Source: Siphonodentalium dalli
Taxonomy: Eukaryota > Mollusca > Scaphopoda > Gadilida > Siphonodentaliidae
DNA length: 64,000 nucleotides
Direction: 5' to 3'
Assembly: GCA_032622095.1 (NCBI GenBank)
Contig: CP136069.1
Location: 39,844,194-39,908,193, forward strand
The translations under genes were made by a program, and so were the position numbers. Each line of letters begins with the position of its first letter. The stretch's first letter is position 1. Positions 13,649-25,087 of this stretch are shown here, piece by piece. The notes beneath the pieces are model-generated. The model searched no databases. It was not told where the DNA came from and saw only the letters and a list, made by a program, of their open reading frames with translations.

Positions 13649-14191
13649 AGATACGGGCGGCGTTCGCGGTGGGTATGGTGTTAAACATTCATATCCTTGA
13701 AAAACCACCATAAACAGAAGGAATAGTAAGATATGGACATACCTTGTTCTTATACCAATCAGAAATATGGCATAAACGGTATGTTATTGTCAATTTGTTC
13801 CCCTTTGTTATGTAAACAAAAGCAAACAAATTACGTTTCATTGCTTTTGTTTAGATCTGGATATGACACACATAAAGCGCGTTGTTTGTTACTGTTTTCC
13901 TGATAGGGAAATAATAAAGAGCGTTTATATCATTTTTGTATTAATAACCAATAGAATTTCGGTCTGTTATGTTATTTACGTACACCATTGTACGTCTTGA
14001 CGACAATACACTATTTACGCGCTGATTATGTTTGGCATATGAGTTGAACTGTATATACATGATATATCAGTACACGGCATTGGTTATAATAATTAAAGAC
14101 ACGGGCGTATATACATGTATGTTGGCGTTCATTCTGTTGATGCCGATTTGAACAAATATAAATATTTCTGCAACGGATGTCGCCCGTGACT
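13649..14191 (-). mobile_element. Diverged inverted copy of the satellite MITE
   Basis: TTAA flanks both ends (13645-13648 and 14192-14195). The left end starts AGATACGGGCGGCG and the right end finishes CGCCCGTGACT. Read in reverse complement, it follows the satellite unit: the cggtatgttattgtcaat block, the aataaagagcgttt block and the cgctgattatg block appear in the mirrored order. An extra ~75 bp near 14050-14130 repeats an internal terminus. It is much more diverged than the array copies and so may resemble the founder insertion. Confidence 0.7.
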
Positions 14192-14195
14192 TTAA

Positions 14196-16080
14196 TAATG
14201 GTTGCATTAGTTGAAAATCGACTATAACCAAGATCGCTATTTGCGTCGTTTTAGAAACACCAGCGCAGTTATTATTATATTTTTCAAAAATATATATGTT
14301 CTTGAATGTTTTTGTTTTATCAAATCGCTCTAGTTATCCAATCACCTTGAAAATTACAACTTTAGAAAAATAACGGTACTTTTTCGTAACGGAATTAGTT
14401 TGACCTACCCGCATCATAGCAATTCAACATGACCACCGGCATCATAGTATATTAGCATGCCCACTTGACCAGGGGTGGACACGCGACAGCTCAGCCACAG
14501 TTATGTATTATTGTTTCAAACCGCTTAACATTAAATGGCTGGTGTTACATGCATGTTTCAGTCGGACGTTATGTTACAATTTGCTTGATCGAAGAGTTCA
14601 CAAACTATTTTCTCAAACATGTTTGGTTTTTGAGTAAAAGGAAATATCTATATCAATACAATGTGTACATTGTGCGGTCCTTTTTCTGATAATGTTGGTA
14701 TATGTTTCTGGTGTTTCTGACGTATGTGATAAAATAGTGTGTAATCGTACACCTATATACCCGTATATGGATTGTTTCAAATTTCTCTTATATTATATAA
14801 TGCGGCTAAATTTTAAATGGTGATGCCATACAGTGTTTGCACGAAGATGAACTTCCAAGCACGACGTGTTATATAATAGGTGTTTTCGACGTCGAAATCA
14901 AAGTTGATATTGAGTAATTAGACAACGCGCCATAAAACCAATGACACACACGTATACCTATGATCTAGCCTGCATCACGATTACCATTGATTTGTGCTAA
15001 TAAATCAGAAGCCGTGCGGTATATACACGTAAGCATTACGCACTCTGGAAGCGGAACATACTTATGTATGTACAGCGAATTACCAATGAATAATAATTAT
15101 AATTGAATTGTATGTGTATGTTCTATATTTCTGTTAACTGTTACATTTGCATGTTAGTTTATAGTAATAAACAATCACAAACATCACTATTCTGAAAATA
15201 TATTTTAAAACCTTACTTGAATTTCATCGCGTTATTTTGGCTGAACGAAATAGAGGATATCTAGCGTTCTGAATTGATACCGGACAAATATATTTGATTA
15301 TTTTCGCGACCGACTAGCTGCACTTTTCGCCAGCGGAAATACATTTGTTCTGGCAGTAACAACAGAAACTCATTATCGCCAGAAACAATGTACATGCGTT
15401 GACGACAAGTTGGTCGCGAAATTAAGTCCTTAAGCCATATCATGAGATATTTCTGGTATTAATTATGAGAAGAAAACAAAACACATTTGCTTTGAATTGT
15501 TTACAAAATACTTTTTGGAGTTGGTGACTTTCCAAAATAAGACGAGTCTAAATCCTGAACAAGGATCATTTGTATAAGACCTATTTTATTGTCACAATGT
15601 GACATTCGTGTGCAAACACGTCGTGGTCACTTCAACCCATGTAATCTGAGTAAATGATGAGATTTTGTATGGAATATTAAAAGAAACATTACAGAGCTGA
15701 CGAAACGCACAATACATATAGTTTGATATACTGATATTGAACTAATCCCAACAGAAATGTCGAAGATACTTGCTTGCCCAGGGCTCTTATACACAGGTGT
15801 CGATTTTCTCATATTGCGACACACGTCCCGGCTTACGGTCATGATCCCCAGTTGGAGCTGTCACTCCAACAGCCTACCTTCACTGCGTCAACACAGTAAC
15901 AGGTTTACTACCATTTATGGAGCAACGGGATACTTTCTGACAAGACAAAACTTATGGGGAAATAGCGTCTGGTACTTGATATATGCCCGGGAACACACCG
16001 TCGGTATTATGTTATAGCTGCAGGGAGATGAAGGGGTGGCTTATACAGCTAGTGTGGGAACTAAAGAGTTAAATATCTTA
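14196..16080. other. AT-rich stretch without recognised gene
   Basis: No ORF with recognisable homology was found. A partial inverted repeat (ttcgcgaccgactagctg near 15303 against a cgacaagttggtcgcgaa copy near 15403) brackets about 120 bp. A short frame at 15757-16017 has no recognisable motif. Confidence 0.5.
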
Positions 16081-16094
16081 TAAATATGTTCAGT

Positions 16095-16400
16095 GCGTAA
16101 ATACAATTCAAGTTCGAAAATGGGTTCGGTCCGAATCATTTTTTACTAAGTTATGACCCTTTTTACTTAAAATTTTCCAAATTTGAGATTTCTCGATAAA
16201 TTTAAATTGGGCTGTTTGGTCTGAAGGAAATGTGTATGTTAGCTGTTTAGTGCCAAATACAGGTCTATACTAAGGGTTTGTTTCGAATAAGTTTTACTGA
16301 GTTCTGGCCCATTTTAGAGTAAGGATTTTCCAAATTTGAGGTTTCTGGATAACTCAAGTTTTGGTTATTTGATCGGAACCAAATTTGATGTATGATTTTT
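16095..16400. repeat. Two-copy tandem repeat, ~170 bp period
   Basis: Two diverged copies share ttttccaaatttgag, a gattTctcgataaa/gtttctggataac block and a ggtc/gatcggaa block. It looks like a decayed dispersed repeat. The following frame at 16392-16622 is not recognised. Confidence 0.5.
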
Positions 16401-17089
16401 CCAGTCATATTTTGTTACCAAGAAGACCCTTATCGCTTGTCCAGGATCATCTATAAATTCTGTCCTACTTTCTCGAAAGGCAATGCCCTAAATGAATCAA
16501 ATTTAAAGGGGATATGTATATTATTTAAAGGGGCATTGTGTCCTCAGTACGTATGTGGCTTATTTCATGCTGTATTAAATTGTAATGATGTTGAGAAAAT
16601 ACTATTGTATAAGTTACTTTAATATAATAGTAAATAAAATGCCATACAAAAACACTCATTGTCGAAGCAGTCAGTTGCTATTTGCAATATTGAAATACAG
16701 TATATCGAGTTTGAATATACAAGCTCTGTTTAGTTGTTTCGAACAGAAAATTAGCTATGTGATTTTATTTATATATTACTTTTATAAAAAATACAGGTAG
16801 CCCACAATCGTGCTACAATAAAGTAACCCAGTAAGTCATGAGTGTTTGTGAACCTGATTCTTTTCATGCAACTTTGTCTTGCGTGGGTTCGTGGAACTGG
16901 TTGTAATGAACATATTCTTTCTTAAACAATTAATGAATTTCTTTGCATATATATAGCATGGACACCAGTCAGAATAATTTTATTGGTGCCAACAACAATA
17001 TCAGAAGGTGTATTAAACCATTCGCAATGAATGTGTTATATAATTATTGTTTATTGACCTCCAAGTATGAAGAGCTAACGAGTTATGTG

Positions 17090-17640
17090 GCTTATATTGA
17101 CACGTATGAATACCTATACAGTGAAAAATGGGTGGCATACAAAGTCAAATATAACTCTTTTGAGTAGTACTCATTAGGGGCAATAGCCTAACCAGTATAT
17201 GCAATGCGTTGAAACCAGTTATTAGGGAGACATATATAACGAGCACGTACGTGTCTCCATAATCACGGTTTATCACCTATCAATTAACTTGAGAAAGTTA
17301 ATATTCCCACAATACCCGCGTTTGGCTTCTATATATATATGGACACGTATTTATATATATACAATAAATATGTTGGTGGCAAACAAAGCCAAATATTACT
17401 CTTTTGAGTCGCAATCATTGGGGATAATAACATAACGTGTACATATGCAATACGTTGCAGAAACATACATGCATGCTGGTTATCTTTGTCTCCTTAATAA
17501 CGGTTTATTACGTATAAGTTAATCTGAGAAAGTTAATATTCCCACAATACCCATATAGTGGCTTCTATAGACACGTATGTATATCAATACAGTAACAAAT
17601 GAGTGGCATACAAAACAAATATAACACTTTTGAGTTGAAT
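17090..17640. repeat. ~240-bp tandem repeat, left part of a split array
   Basis: Blocks recur with a period of about 240 bp: gtggcatacaaagtcaaata, ttaggggcaatagcc, tatgcaatgcgttgaaa, a gagacatatata block and gagaaagttaatattccca. The same array continues at 22526-22880, so the LINE between them was inserted into this repeat. Confidence 0.85.
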
Positions 17641-17911
17641 GAATGAATATATTTATTGTCAAACTCGCTGCAAGTTAATGCAGAACATTAGAGCAAAGAC
17701 ATATATACATATTTACAGGAAGGGTGAATTGTAGGATCACCTCAACAAAAATAAACAAATACATACTTTCACGTGTATATTCCCACTAGCATGTTTACAT
17801 AGGTTATACATTATATCAATCTAACGTCATATACGAAGATCATATATGTAACAGTTTTATCTAATCATAAAGCCAATATTCTTACGTTATAAGTTTATAC
17901 GTCTAAAATTA

Positions 17912-20900
17912 TTAATTTTGAGACATGTTATCAATGTTTTCATCCACGACGCGAAAGCCTAACTTAATGAATATACAAAGTCTTCTCAACACACTGATAT
18001 TCTGAATGGTCAGTAGTCTATAAAACTTTTCTTGGCTCGGGTATTGCCAATAGTATGTGGGCAGATATTTTTCTCTCAGATCTTGTAAACGCTTGCAGAA
18101 AATAACAAAGTGGTATTCGTTGCCAACCCCATTACCACATATGTTACAGATTCGATCATTCATCTCCTCACGCTTCCATCTACCTCGCTCTATTGGTAGG
18201 TTATGGTTGCTTGTTCGGAGTTTTAACAGATATTTAGCCAATCCAAACGATATTTCAGATATATAGGAGTCAAATTTAGGCATATCCCTTATGTGACTAT
18301 AAAATTCACCCCTTGATGATTTTCCCATGTCACCACACCATTTCTGAATGTGCTGATCAATAAGAACTCTCTCAACTCGCTTGCGCTGTGCAAGTGTCAA
18401 TGGGGATTGACGCAGCCAGAGATCGGCGCATCCTGTCAACTGAAGTATTGATTGGATTTCTGAAACCCAACGCAGTCGCTTACCCCTAGTTATATCGGTA
18501 CCATACACAGCAAGTGCGAGTTGGTATATCTTGTTGGCTACCGACGTTTCATCAGAAATAAGTTTTGACCAGTAAGCCAACATTCGCATTTTGGTTTTTA
18601 TAACAATTGGTATGTGTCCAGTTTCTCCATATAATATATAGTTGGGGGTACTTGTTTTCAAACGCAGAATATATTTTAAAAAGTGGGAACTTATCTTTTC
18701 TAGATTACACATGTTTTCAAAGCCCCAGATTTCGCATCCATACATGCATGTTGGTTCCACAATTGACTTAAATAAATATATGAGCGTTCCCTTTGAAAGT
18801 TCCATATTACTAACTTTATATTTCAGCGCATACATAGCTTTAGTACCTATCTCCGACAGCCTCTTAATTGCTTTACAAAAACGTCCATTATAAAAAAACG
18901 TTATTCCCAAATATGAAAACGTTTCAACCACGTCAAGGTAAACGTCTTCATATTTGAAATCTGGCCATTTGCGTGGTTTCTTCTGGCAAAATATCATAAC
19001 TTTAGTTTTAATTTTGTTTACTCTCAAATTCCACGCGTCTGTGTAGTCACTAAAAGCATTCAAAGCGCGTTGAAGACCCTCTGCGCTGTCTGAGAAAATT
19101 ACAGTATCATCTGCGTATAACAGTACCATAATTTTTAAGTATGAACCAAATTTATCAAAAAAGGTCGAGTTCACAAGTTTCAACTCCTCTATTGCGCAGT
19201 CAGAAAAAAACGATTCGATATCATTTATAAATAGAGAAAATAAGAAAGGTGAAATGTTTGCACCTTGCCTTACCCCTGAATCACATGCAAAGAATTCTGA
19301 TCTCTTATTTCCTTGTACAACACATGACTTGATGCAGCAATACATATTTCGTATCACGTTTAGCACTTTGCCATTAAGGTTATTTTGAATCATTTTTAGC
19401 CATAAACCGTTTCGCCAGACAGTGTCAAAAGCTTTCTTTAAATCAACAAAAGTGCAATATAGTTTCCTCCCACTCGATAAGTACAAGTCAATCAGTGTGT
19501 GCAAGATAAATAAATTATCCACGGTTGAGTGATTACGACGAAACCCAGCCTGGAAATCGCTAATGATATTTTCACGATCGGATATTGCATTCAGCCTATT
19601 GTTTAAAATAGCAGTAAATAGTTTTCCAATACAGCTGACAAGTGTGATACCTCTGTAATTATCTGGATCGCGTTTACTGCCTTTCCCTTTGTACAGGGGA
19701 AGAATTTGACCCGTCGCCCACTGTTCTGGAAATTCACCTGTATCGAGAATTGCATTGAACAAAAGGGCGTAAATGGGAATCATGAAGTCGCTTGTACATT
19801 TAATGTATTCGTTAATAACATAATCTACACCAGGGGATTTGCCGTTTTTTAGTTTCCCAATCGCAGTTCTAATTTCTTCCACGCTAATTGGGCCATTTAG
19901 TTCTAGATCAAAAGGCGAGCTGGAATGGCACTCAAGATTTTGCACTTGAACGTTAAAATTCGTGTCAACTTCACTGTGTGGATTTGTGTTCAACTTCCGA
20001 AAATGATCAAAGAAGTCATGTAGCGTTGCATCTTGTTTACCGAGAGCATGGTCTGGATTTTCTGATTTGTGAAACCAATCTAATTTTTTCCAAAATTCTC
20101 TAGGATTTTTTGACACACGCTCTAACTCACTAGATCTCACTCTAATCGATTCTCTGCGTTTACGGTCCATGATATCGCGATAAGATTTAGCGTCCTGGCT
20201 CATTTGCAGCTTGTATCCTGGTGATTTAGTTTTATTGTACAATACTCGTGACTTGTTAAATTTGCGACGAGCTGCTTTACAGTCATTGTCAAACCATACA
20301 TGTTTTGATACTACCGTTTTATTTTCACTAGTTTTAATCGTTGATTTCCCAAATGTTATTTCCCCGGCGCGAGTGAACGCTTTGCCGAGTGATTCACAAG
20401 CTCCCTTTATATCTTCGCGAGAAGAGCTTGAATTCAATGCGGATATAGGATACAAAGCCCCATTGGATACTTCGTTAATTAAGCAATCGTGAAAGTTGTC
20501 TGCTTTATCATCCCTCCACATCTTTGGCCTAGTTGTGAGAGGAATGCCGTTTACAGGGACGTTTACATTAATATCACTTTCACTAAATTGCCCAAGATGC
20601 ATTTTCATGTGAATTGGTTTATGCACATCTGAATATAGACACGAGAATTCTAAAATCTCAAATTCACGAACAGACTCTACAATATTTTCACTGCCAATTA
20701 CATAGTCGACTACACTTGTATCTCGACATGTGCATTTACCGATTCCATTGTCAGCCCCTGTGCGGCCATTAAATATTAGTAGGTCCGTATTCTGACATAA
20801 GTTAAGTAACTTTAATCCACTAGAGTTTGCCCTACCCTTATCTTCGGTTGCCCTCGTGTCGCACTCGTTAGCCAATTGCCCGCGCTCAGGGATGTTTCTA

Positions 20901-22309
20901 TGTATACCCAATAAATGTTCTGATTCATCGCGAGTTAAAGGGTTAATAAAATCGGGAAGGTTTGATGTTCGAGCGTTAAAATCACCAAGAATGAGGACCG
21001 GCTCATTGTTTTGTCGCAAATAACGAATATCGGATTCTAATTCGTCTTTCCAATTATCATTGTAATATTTCGTACTAATCGAAGGAATATACACTGCTCC
21101 CAAAAGTATACTTTTGCTATTTGGAAATTTCGTATTCGGCGGAACCATTAGCCGTGCCCATATAACGTTACCACATTCAGTTTCACAAAGTGTTACTTGA
21201 TCAGCAATGGCATTTTTAACAGCCAACATTATTCCACCAGAACTTTTAAAGGTCTTAGTTTTTCGGACACTAAATCCGATAACCGTGAACCCCTCTATTT
21301 TGGGAACAGCACCCACCGGCGTGTTTGTTTCTCCCAGGCATAAAATATGATAATCATTTATCAACGATCGAAATTCTGGGTATCTCAGTCGCTTTGCTAA
21401 CCCTCCGACGTTAAGTGTGAGAATAGCTAGGGTACAATCATTACTTTGTTCATCGACCGTATTGTCCATATACAAGGAAATGTTATCAACTGGCTTCTCA
21501 AGGTAAAGATTGCTTATACCATCAAGGTTATCATAATGCGCAGTTGCCTCATTGGTATTTATATGCTGAAATGGATACTCACCTGTTGTACAATGACAAT
21601 GCTTAAATGTACTATGAGAACTAACATAACATCGACAAGACAAAGAGTGCACACTGTCAACACTCACAACATCATCATTTACATGTAAGTCAGACCGAGA
21701 GTTGCTATTGACTAAATTTCGTGATGTAAACATTGTGCCATCATTTAATTGATTTTCGCCATGGAATTCTGTTTTCTTATTTACATGTATATTCACCAGT
21801 TGCATCGTAGTATCAAATGTGTAACCAGTATCGATGTGTGTTGGATACGAGCGTATCCTATCATATATTTCGATATATTCCTGATCATCACCATCACCAT
21901 TAACTTGAGGTTTGGCGTTTACTTCTCGCATCAAATTTGAGTCGCAGTCGTCTGCGAAATATCTTTTATTTGTTACATTACAAATTAATTTATCATTTAC
22001 ATACAAATTTACATTATTATCATCATAATATGCGCTGTTTACAGCACAATTACCATTTACGATATATTGGTGTTCATTACCATAAACTTGAGGTTTGGCG
22101 TTGACTTCACACATCAAATGTGAGTCGCAGTTGTCTGAGAAATATCTATTATTTGTTACATTACAAATTAATTTATCATTTACATAAACATTTACATTAC
22201 TATCACAATCTGTAATGTTTACATCACAATTATCATTTACATCACGAGCAACACTTGTATCATCATTACACATGTCATCTACAACACGATTTACGGAATA
22301 ATTATTCAC
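17912..22309 (-). CDS. LINE ORF2: endonuclease and reverse transcriptase, 1465 aa
   Basis: One uninterrupted frame encodes the enzyme of target-primed reverse transcription. Residues ~295-570 form an apurinic-type (EEP) endonuclease: LTLNVGGL, LGETN, GDFNAR near 442 and SDVH near 560. Residues ~800-1140 form the reverse transcriptase: FVDLKKAFD (~955), GVRQG (~1012) and YADD (~1065), all catalytic residues present. Near the C-terminus C-x2-C-x8-H-x4-C (1388-1405) is a zinc-knuckle-like motif. Unusually, ~290 residues precede the endonuclease. They are rich in Asn, Asp and Val and contain a duplicated ~40-residue block (about 38-76 and 98-136, sharing YVNDKLICNVTN and VNAKPQV). The ATG at 22309 is the first in frame; a later start near the endonuclease is possible. 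CR1/Jockey/I-like affiliation is inferred only. No stops or frameshifts suggest a young copy. Confidence 0.9.
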   Translation of the reverse strand: MNNYSVNRVVDDMCNDDTSVARDVNDNCDVNITDCDSNVNVYVNDKLICNVTNNRYFSDNCDSHLMCEVNAKPQVYGNEHQYIVNGNCAVNSAYYDDNNVNLYVNDKLICNVTNKRYFADDCDSNLMREVNAKPQVNGDGDDQEYIEIYDRIRSYPTHIDTGYTFDTTMQLVNIHVNKKTEFHGENQLNDGTMFTSRNLVNSNSRSDLHVNDDVVSVDSVHSLSCRCYVSSHSTFKHCHCTTGEYPFQHINTNEATAHYDNLDGISNLYLEKPVDNISLYMDNTVDEQSNDCTLAILTLNVGGLAKRLRYPEFRSLINDYHILCLGETNTPVGAVPKIEGFTVIGFSVRKTKTFKSSGGIMLAVKNAIADQVTLCETECGNVIWARLMVPPNTKFPNSKSILLGAVYIPSISTKYYNDNWKDELESDIRYLRQNNEPVLILGDFNARTSNLPDFINPLTRDESEHLLGIHRNIPERGQLANECDTRATEDKGRANSSGLKLLNLCQNTDLLIFNGRTGADNGIGKCTCRDTSVVDYVIGSENIVESVREFEILEFSCLYSDVHKPIHMKMHLGQFSESDINVNVPVNGIPLTTRPKMWRDDKADNFHDCLINEVSNGALYPISALNSSSSREDIKGACESLGKAFTRAGEITFGKSTIKTSENKTVVSKHVWFDNDCKAARRKFNKSRVLYNKTKSPGYKLQMSQDAKSYRDIMDRKRRESIRVRSSELERVSKNPREFWKKLDWFHKSENPDHALGKQDATLHDFFDHFRKLNTNPHSEVDTNFNVQVQNLECHSSSPFDLELNGPISVEEIRTAIGKLKNGKSPGVDYVINEYIKCTSDFMIPIYALLFNAILDTGEFPEQWATGQILPLYKGKGSKRDPDNYRGITLVSCIGKLFTAILNNRLNAISDRENIISDFQAGFRRNHSTVDNLFILHTLIDLYLSSGRKLYCTFVDLKKAFDTVWRNGLWLKMIQNNLNGKVLNVIRNMYCCIKSCVVQGNKRSEFFACDSGVRQGANISPFLFSLFINDIESFFSDCAIEELKLVNSTFFDKFGSYLKIMVLLYADDTVIFSDSAEGLQRALNAFSDYTDAWNLRVNKIKTKVMIFCQKKPRKWPDFKYEDVYLDVVETFSYLGITFFYNGRFCKAIKRLSEIGTKAMYALKYKVSNMELSKGTLIYLFKSIVEPTCMYGCEIWGFENMCNLEKISSHFLKYILRLKTSTPNYILYGETGHIPIVIKTKMRMLAYWSKLISDETSVANKIYQLALAVYGTDITRGKRLRWVSEIQSILQLTGCADLWLRQSPLTLAQRKRVERVLIDQHIQKWCGDMGKSSRGEFYSHIRDMPKFDSYISEISFGLAKYLLKLRTSNHNLPIERGRWKREEMNDRICNICGNGVGNEYHFVIFCKRLQDLREKYLPTYYWQYPSQEKFYRLLTIQNISVLRRLCIFIKLGFRVVDENIDNMSQN

Positions 22310-22354
22310 ATCAATAGAGTTATCGTCACACTGTTTACTACTGAACTGTTCACA

Positions 22355-22525
22355 TCAGGTTGAGGTTTTAGCCGCTTGTTTCCTCTCAGGGGTAGGAGTG
22401 AAATGGCCACGGTCCCGTTTCAATTTGCCACTCACAGTACTCGCTACCTCTATTACATTCAGAATGGCGTCACTTAGCCTCCGCCTCCCTTCTGGGTTGA
22501 AATGCAGTCCTGAGGGATCATCCGT
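22355..22525 (-). pseudogene. LINE ORF1 3' remnant, possible SGNH-esterase tail
   Basis: The frame ends with TGA at 22355-22357, 45 bp before the ORF2 ATG, the normal ORF1-ORF2 arrangement. Its retained peptide contains DDPSGLHFNPEGRRRLSDAI. This resembles the last conserved block (D-x-x-H region) of SGNH/GDSL hydrolases, a domain known in ORF1 of some CR1-like LINEs. Only ~55 codons survive; upstream codons belong to the flanking tandem repeat. Truncation falls just before this block, so the catalytic Ser-containing part is absent. The esterase assignment rests on one short motif. Confidence 0.5.
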
Positions 22526-22880
22526 AGTTGTAATCTTTAAGGACAATACCCTAACATGCATATGCAATGCGTTGAAATCCGTCAATAGGGAGACACATAT
22601 AACCAGCATGTACGTGTCTCCCTAATCATGGTTTATTACATATCAGTTAATTTGAGAAAGTTAATATTCCCACAGTGTCCACTATGTGGCTTCTATGGAC
22701 ACGTATTTATACCTATACAATAACAAATTGGGTGGCATACAAAGTCAAATATAAGTCTTTGAGTTGTCATCATTAGGGACAATAACCTAACGTGTATATG
22801 CAATGCGTTGAAAACAGTTATTGGGGAGACATATATAACCAGCGTGTACGCGTCTACCTAATCACAGTTTTTTACCTATC
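22526..22880. repeat. ~240-bp tandem repeat, right part of split array
   Basis: This continues the repeat seen at 17090-17640: tatgcaatgcgttgaaa recurs near 22560 and 22798, with gagaaagttaatattccca and ggtggcatacaaagtcaaat in the same order. Confidence 0.85.
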
Positions 22881-23439
22881 AGTTATCATTTATTATATTA
22901 ACTCGCCACGTTATAGTACGGGGGAAAAGTCATATTGTACTCCCAAATGTCATATTGGACTCCAGAGTGTACAATGCCACGTTATATTGGGACTCTGTGA
23001 CGTAACGAATTACCTATTGCGAAATAAACTGGTGAAATTGTGATGCGCGTACAACAGATTTAGCAAACGTTTCACTTCCGCGTTTAGTATTTTGTATTGC
23101 CGTGTTTACTGTTCCAAATCAAATCATGCATACTGTGTGTTTCGTCATCACGGTTTCTACAAATAAAATGCGAGCGCACAATATCCATGTAACTTGTTAG
23201 TTTTTTATCATTCTACATTTATATTTATCTGATTTAAAAAATAAAACGATGAAAATACTAGGCACACACACATAGTAACATACTGGTATATAAGCCTTTT
23301 ATCAAAGTCGGAATGTCATTTTGAAAAGATAAGAGATCACCCATGACTATCTTTAAACGATTTAGAATTTGGAAAGTTGACGCATAATTTGGTCGCCTAT
23401 TATAAAAAATAACCAAAAACAACAATGTCATCGATGACC

Positions 23440-24150
23440 TTTCACCTATTAAATGGCGATCGCGATCTTTAAAAAAAATCGTATTAGTAGCGAAAACAGG
23501 AATGCATGTTTACATAGCACGTGTCTAATTATGCCAGCTAATGGGATTTTATATTCGAGAACAGTTGAAGCTGCTTTCACAGACCTGCGGCGGACGCACA
23601 AGGTCAACGCTATCGGGTTTGTGGCTGACCACTGGCACTGCGCATAAACCGATAGCCGCAGACACTGCACGCATGCGTCAGCCGCAGGTCTGTGAAATCA
23701 GCTTTAACTTCAGACAGATAAAATTGCGACTACGACCTCCAAGTCATCTGGCCATGTGAACGGGTTCCAAACAATTATGTTTCGAGTGAAAAGGTCAGAG
23801 GTAGCAAATTACTCTAAATGACGCGGAACGTGAAATGTTGACGCATCATTTTGTCGTATATTGCAATTTTAGAAGATATGAACACTTCAATTAAAACAAG
23901 TTGTAAATTTTCAATGATCTTCCCACAACAATCATGTGATCGATTTTGCAAAAAAAATGTATTGGTAATCGCATTAGCTCAAATATGACTACGATTACAC
24001 ACCACATGTCCCAATTAGGCCAGATAAAGGGATTTTATAATCGACAACGGTTAAACCACAAGACAGACCACCACACTGTTGGTCCAACCAAATTGCGACC
24101 ACGCCCTTTAGGCCATGTGTACGTGTGAACGGGTCCCAAACCATATTCTT
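23440..24150. repeat. Diverged direct duplication with ~480-bp spacing
   Basis: Two segments share gatcgcgatcttt/gatcgattttgc, aaaaaaatcgtattag/aaaaaatgtattgg, gggattttat, aaattgcgac and gtgaacgggt blocks in order (near 23455-23770 and 23935-24140). The first copy is enlarged by the foldback at 23564-23707. Confidence 0.6.
23564..23707. mobile_element. Short inverted-repeat element (~144 bp)
   Basis: The left end GTTGAAGCTGCTTTCACAGA mirrors the right end TCTGTGAAATCAGCTTTAAC, each followed inward by cctgcggc/gccgcagg. It lies inside one copy of a duplicated segment and is absent from the other, so it behaves like an inserted MITE. Confidence 0.65.
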
Positions 24151-24680
24151 GCATATGGCGAAGTCCACCCGTTATGTGTGTACACCTCCTTTGGTAAGAA
24201 ATACTGCTGACCTTGTGATTTTGATTGCGAATTATAAATGTTATACCTAAACAGAATACAACCAAAGCATATTATGCAATCTGATTGTTAACATTTATGA
24301 GGCCTGATAACCCTGACTAGATCACAGGACGTATAACTGTTATATTTATATATTTACATACACCTGATATCTCTTCCGATTTCCCCATAGCGTTACGGTA
24401 GACACGCCCCCTTATTCAATGCGTTCATAAATCTATGAACGTAACGTCACGTTCAATGTCGTTCATAGGTTTATGAACACATTGTTCCCAGAAATCACCG
24501 GGGATTGTCGGACATTACCGACTGCTTGAGTATCTAGTCAGCCAATACGCCAAGGATTTGATAGCAAACAATATGTAATCGAGGTTCACGATTGGATGGC
24601 TTGTGGCATCTGATCGCGAGCACGGGTGGCACAAGATGTTCGGTTGACTATCAGAATGTTGGTTATCATATAATTCCATA

Positions 24681-24835
24681 ATATGTCAAATATAGCGAAT
24701 TGTCGAAATATGAAATACAACGAAAAAGCGAAATATGAAAATACAGCGAAATAGCACGAAAAATCGAAATAGGAAAATACAGCGAAATAGCGAAATAGGG
24801 CGAAATATAGAGCAAAATATAGAAATAGGAAATTA
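24681..24835. repeat. GCGAAATA-type low-complexity repeat
   Basis: About 150 bp consist of variants of gcgaaata, gaaaatacagcgaaatag and cgaaatatg. It is followed by two copies of ataacggacatatttg (near 24850 and 24888). Confidence 0.75.
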
Positions 24836-24944
24836 TTTTTATAAACAAAATAACGGACATATTTGAAAAAAGTGTTTTTGACTTAATAACGGACATATTT
24901 GGAGAAGTGTTTTAAAGAGCGTAAGTATATAAATATGAATAATA

Positions 24945-25087
24945 AACGGCGGACTCAACGTGGTCATGGGTTTTGACTGCGATAAAAAATCAGCAAACTC
25001 CGCATGAACCCCTTTGGGGTTTATGCAGTTTGCTGAATTTTTCTCGCGGTCAAAATCCCATGACCACATTGAAACCGCCGTTCATTT
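24945..25087. mobile_element. Foldback element with ~65-bp arms
   Basis: The arms are inverted: acggcggactcaacgtggtc on the left against gaccacattgaaaccgccgt on the right, continuing through catgggttttgac/gtcaaaatcccatg and agcaaactccgcatg/tatgcagtttgctg. The loop is near 25015. Confidence 0.75.

Larger units (their letters stand above)
17640..22525 (-). mobile_element. 5'-truncated non-LTR retrotransposon (LINE) inserted in a tandem repeat
   Basis: The insertion separates two halves of the ~240-bp repeat. On the minus strand it contains an ORF1 remnant, an intact ORF2 and a ~270-bp 3' UTR. The 3' end reads AATAAATATATTCATTCATT, that is, a polyadenylation-like hexamer followed by a short ATTC-type microsatellite tail, not a poly(A). 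A short agttg occurs at both flanks and may be the remaining target-site duplication. The missing 5' end and the lone 3' half of ORF1 are typical of incomplete reverse transcription. Confidence 0.85.
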
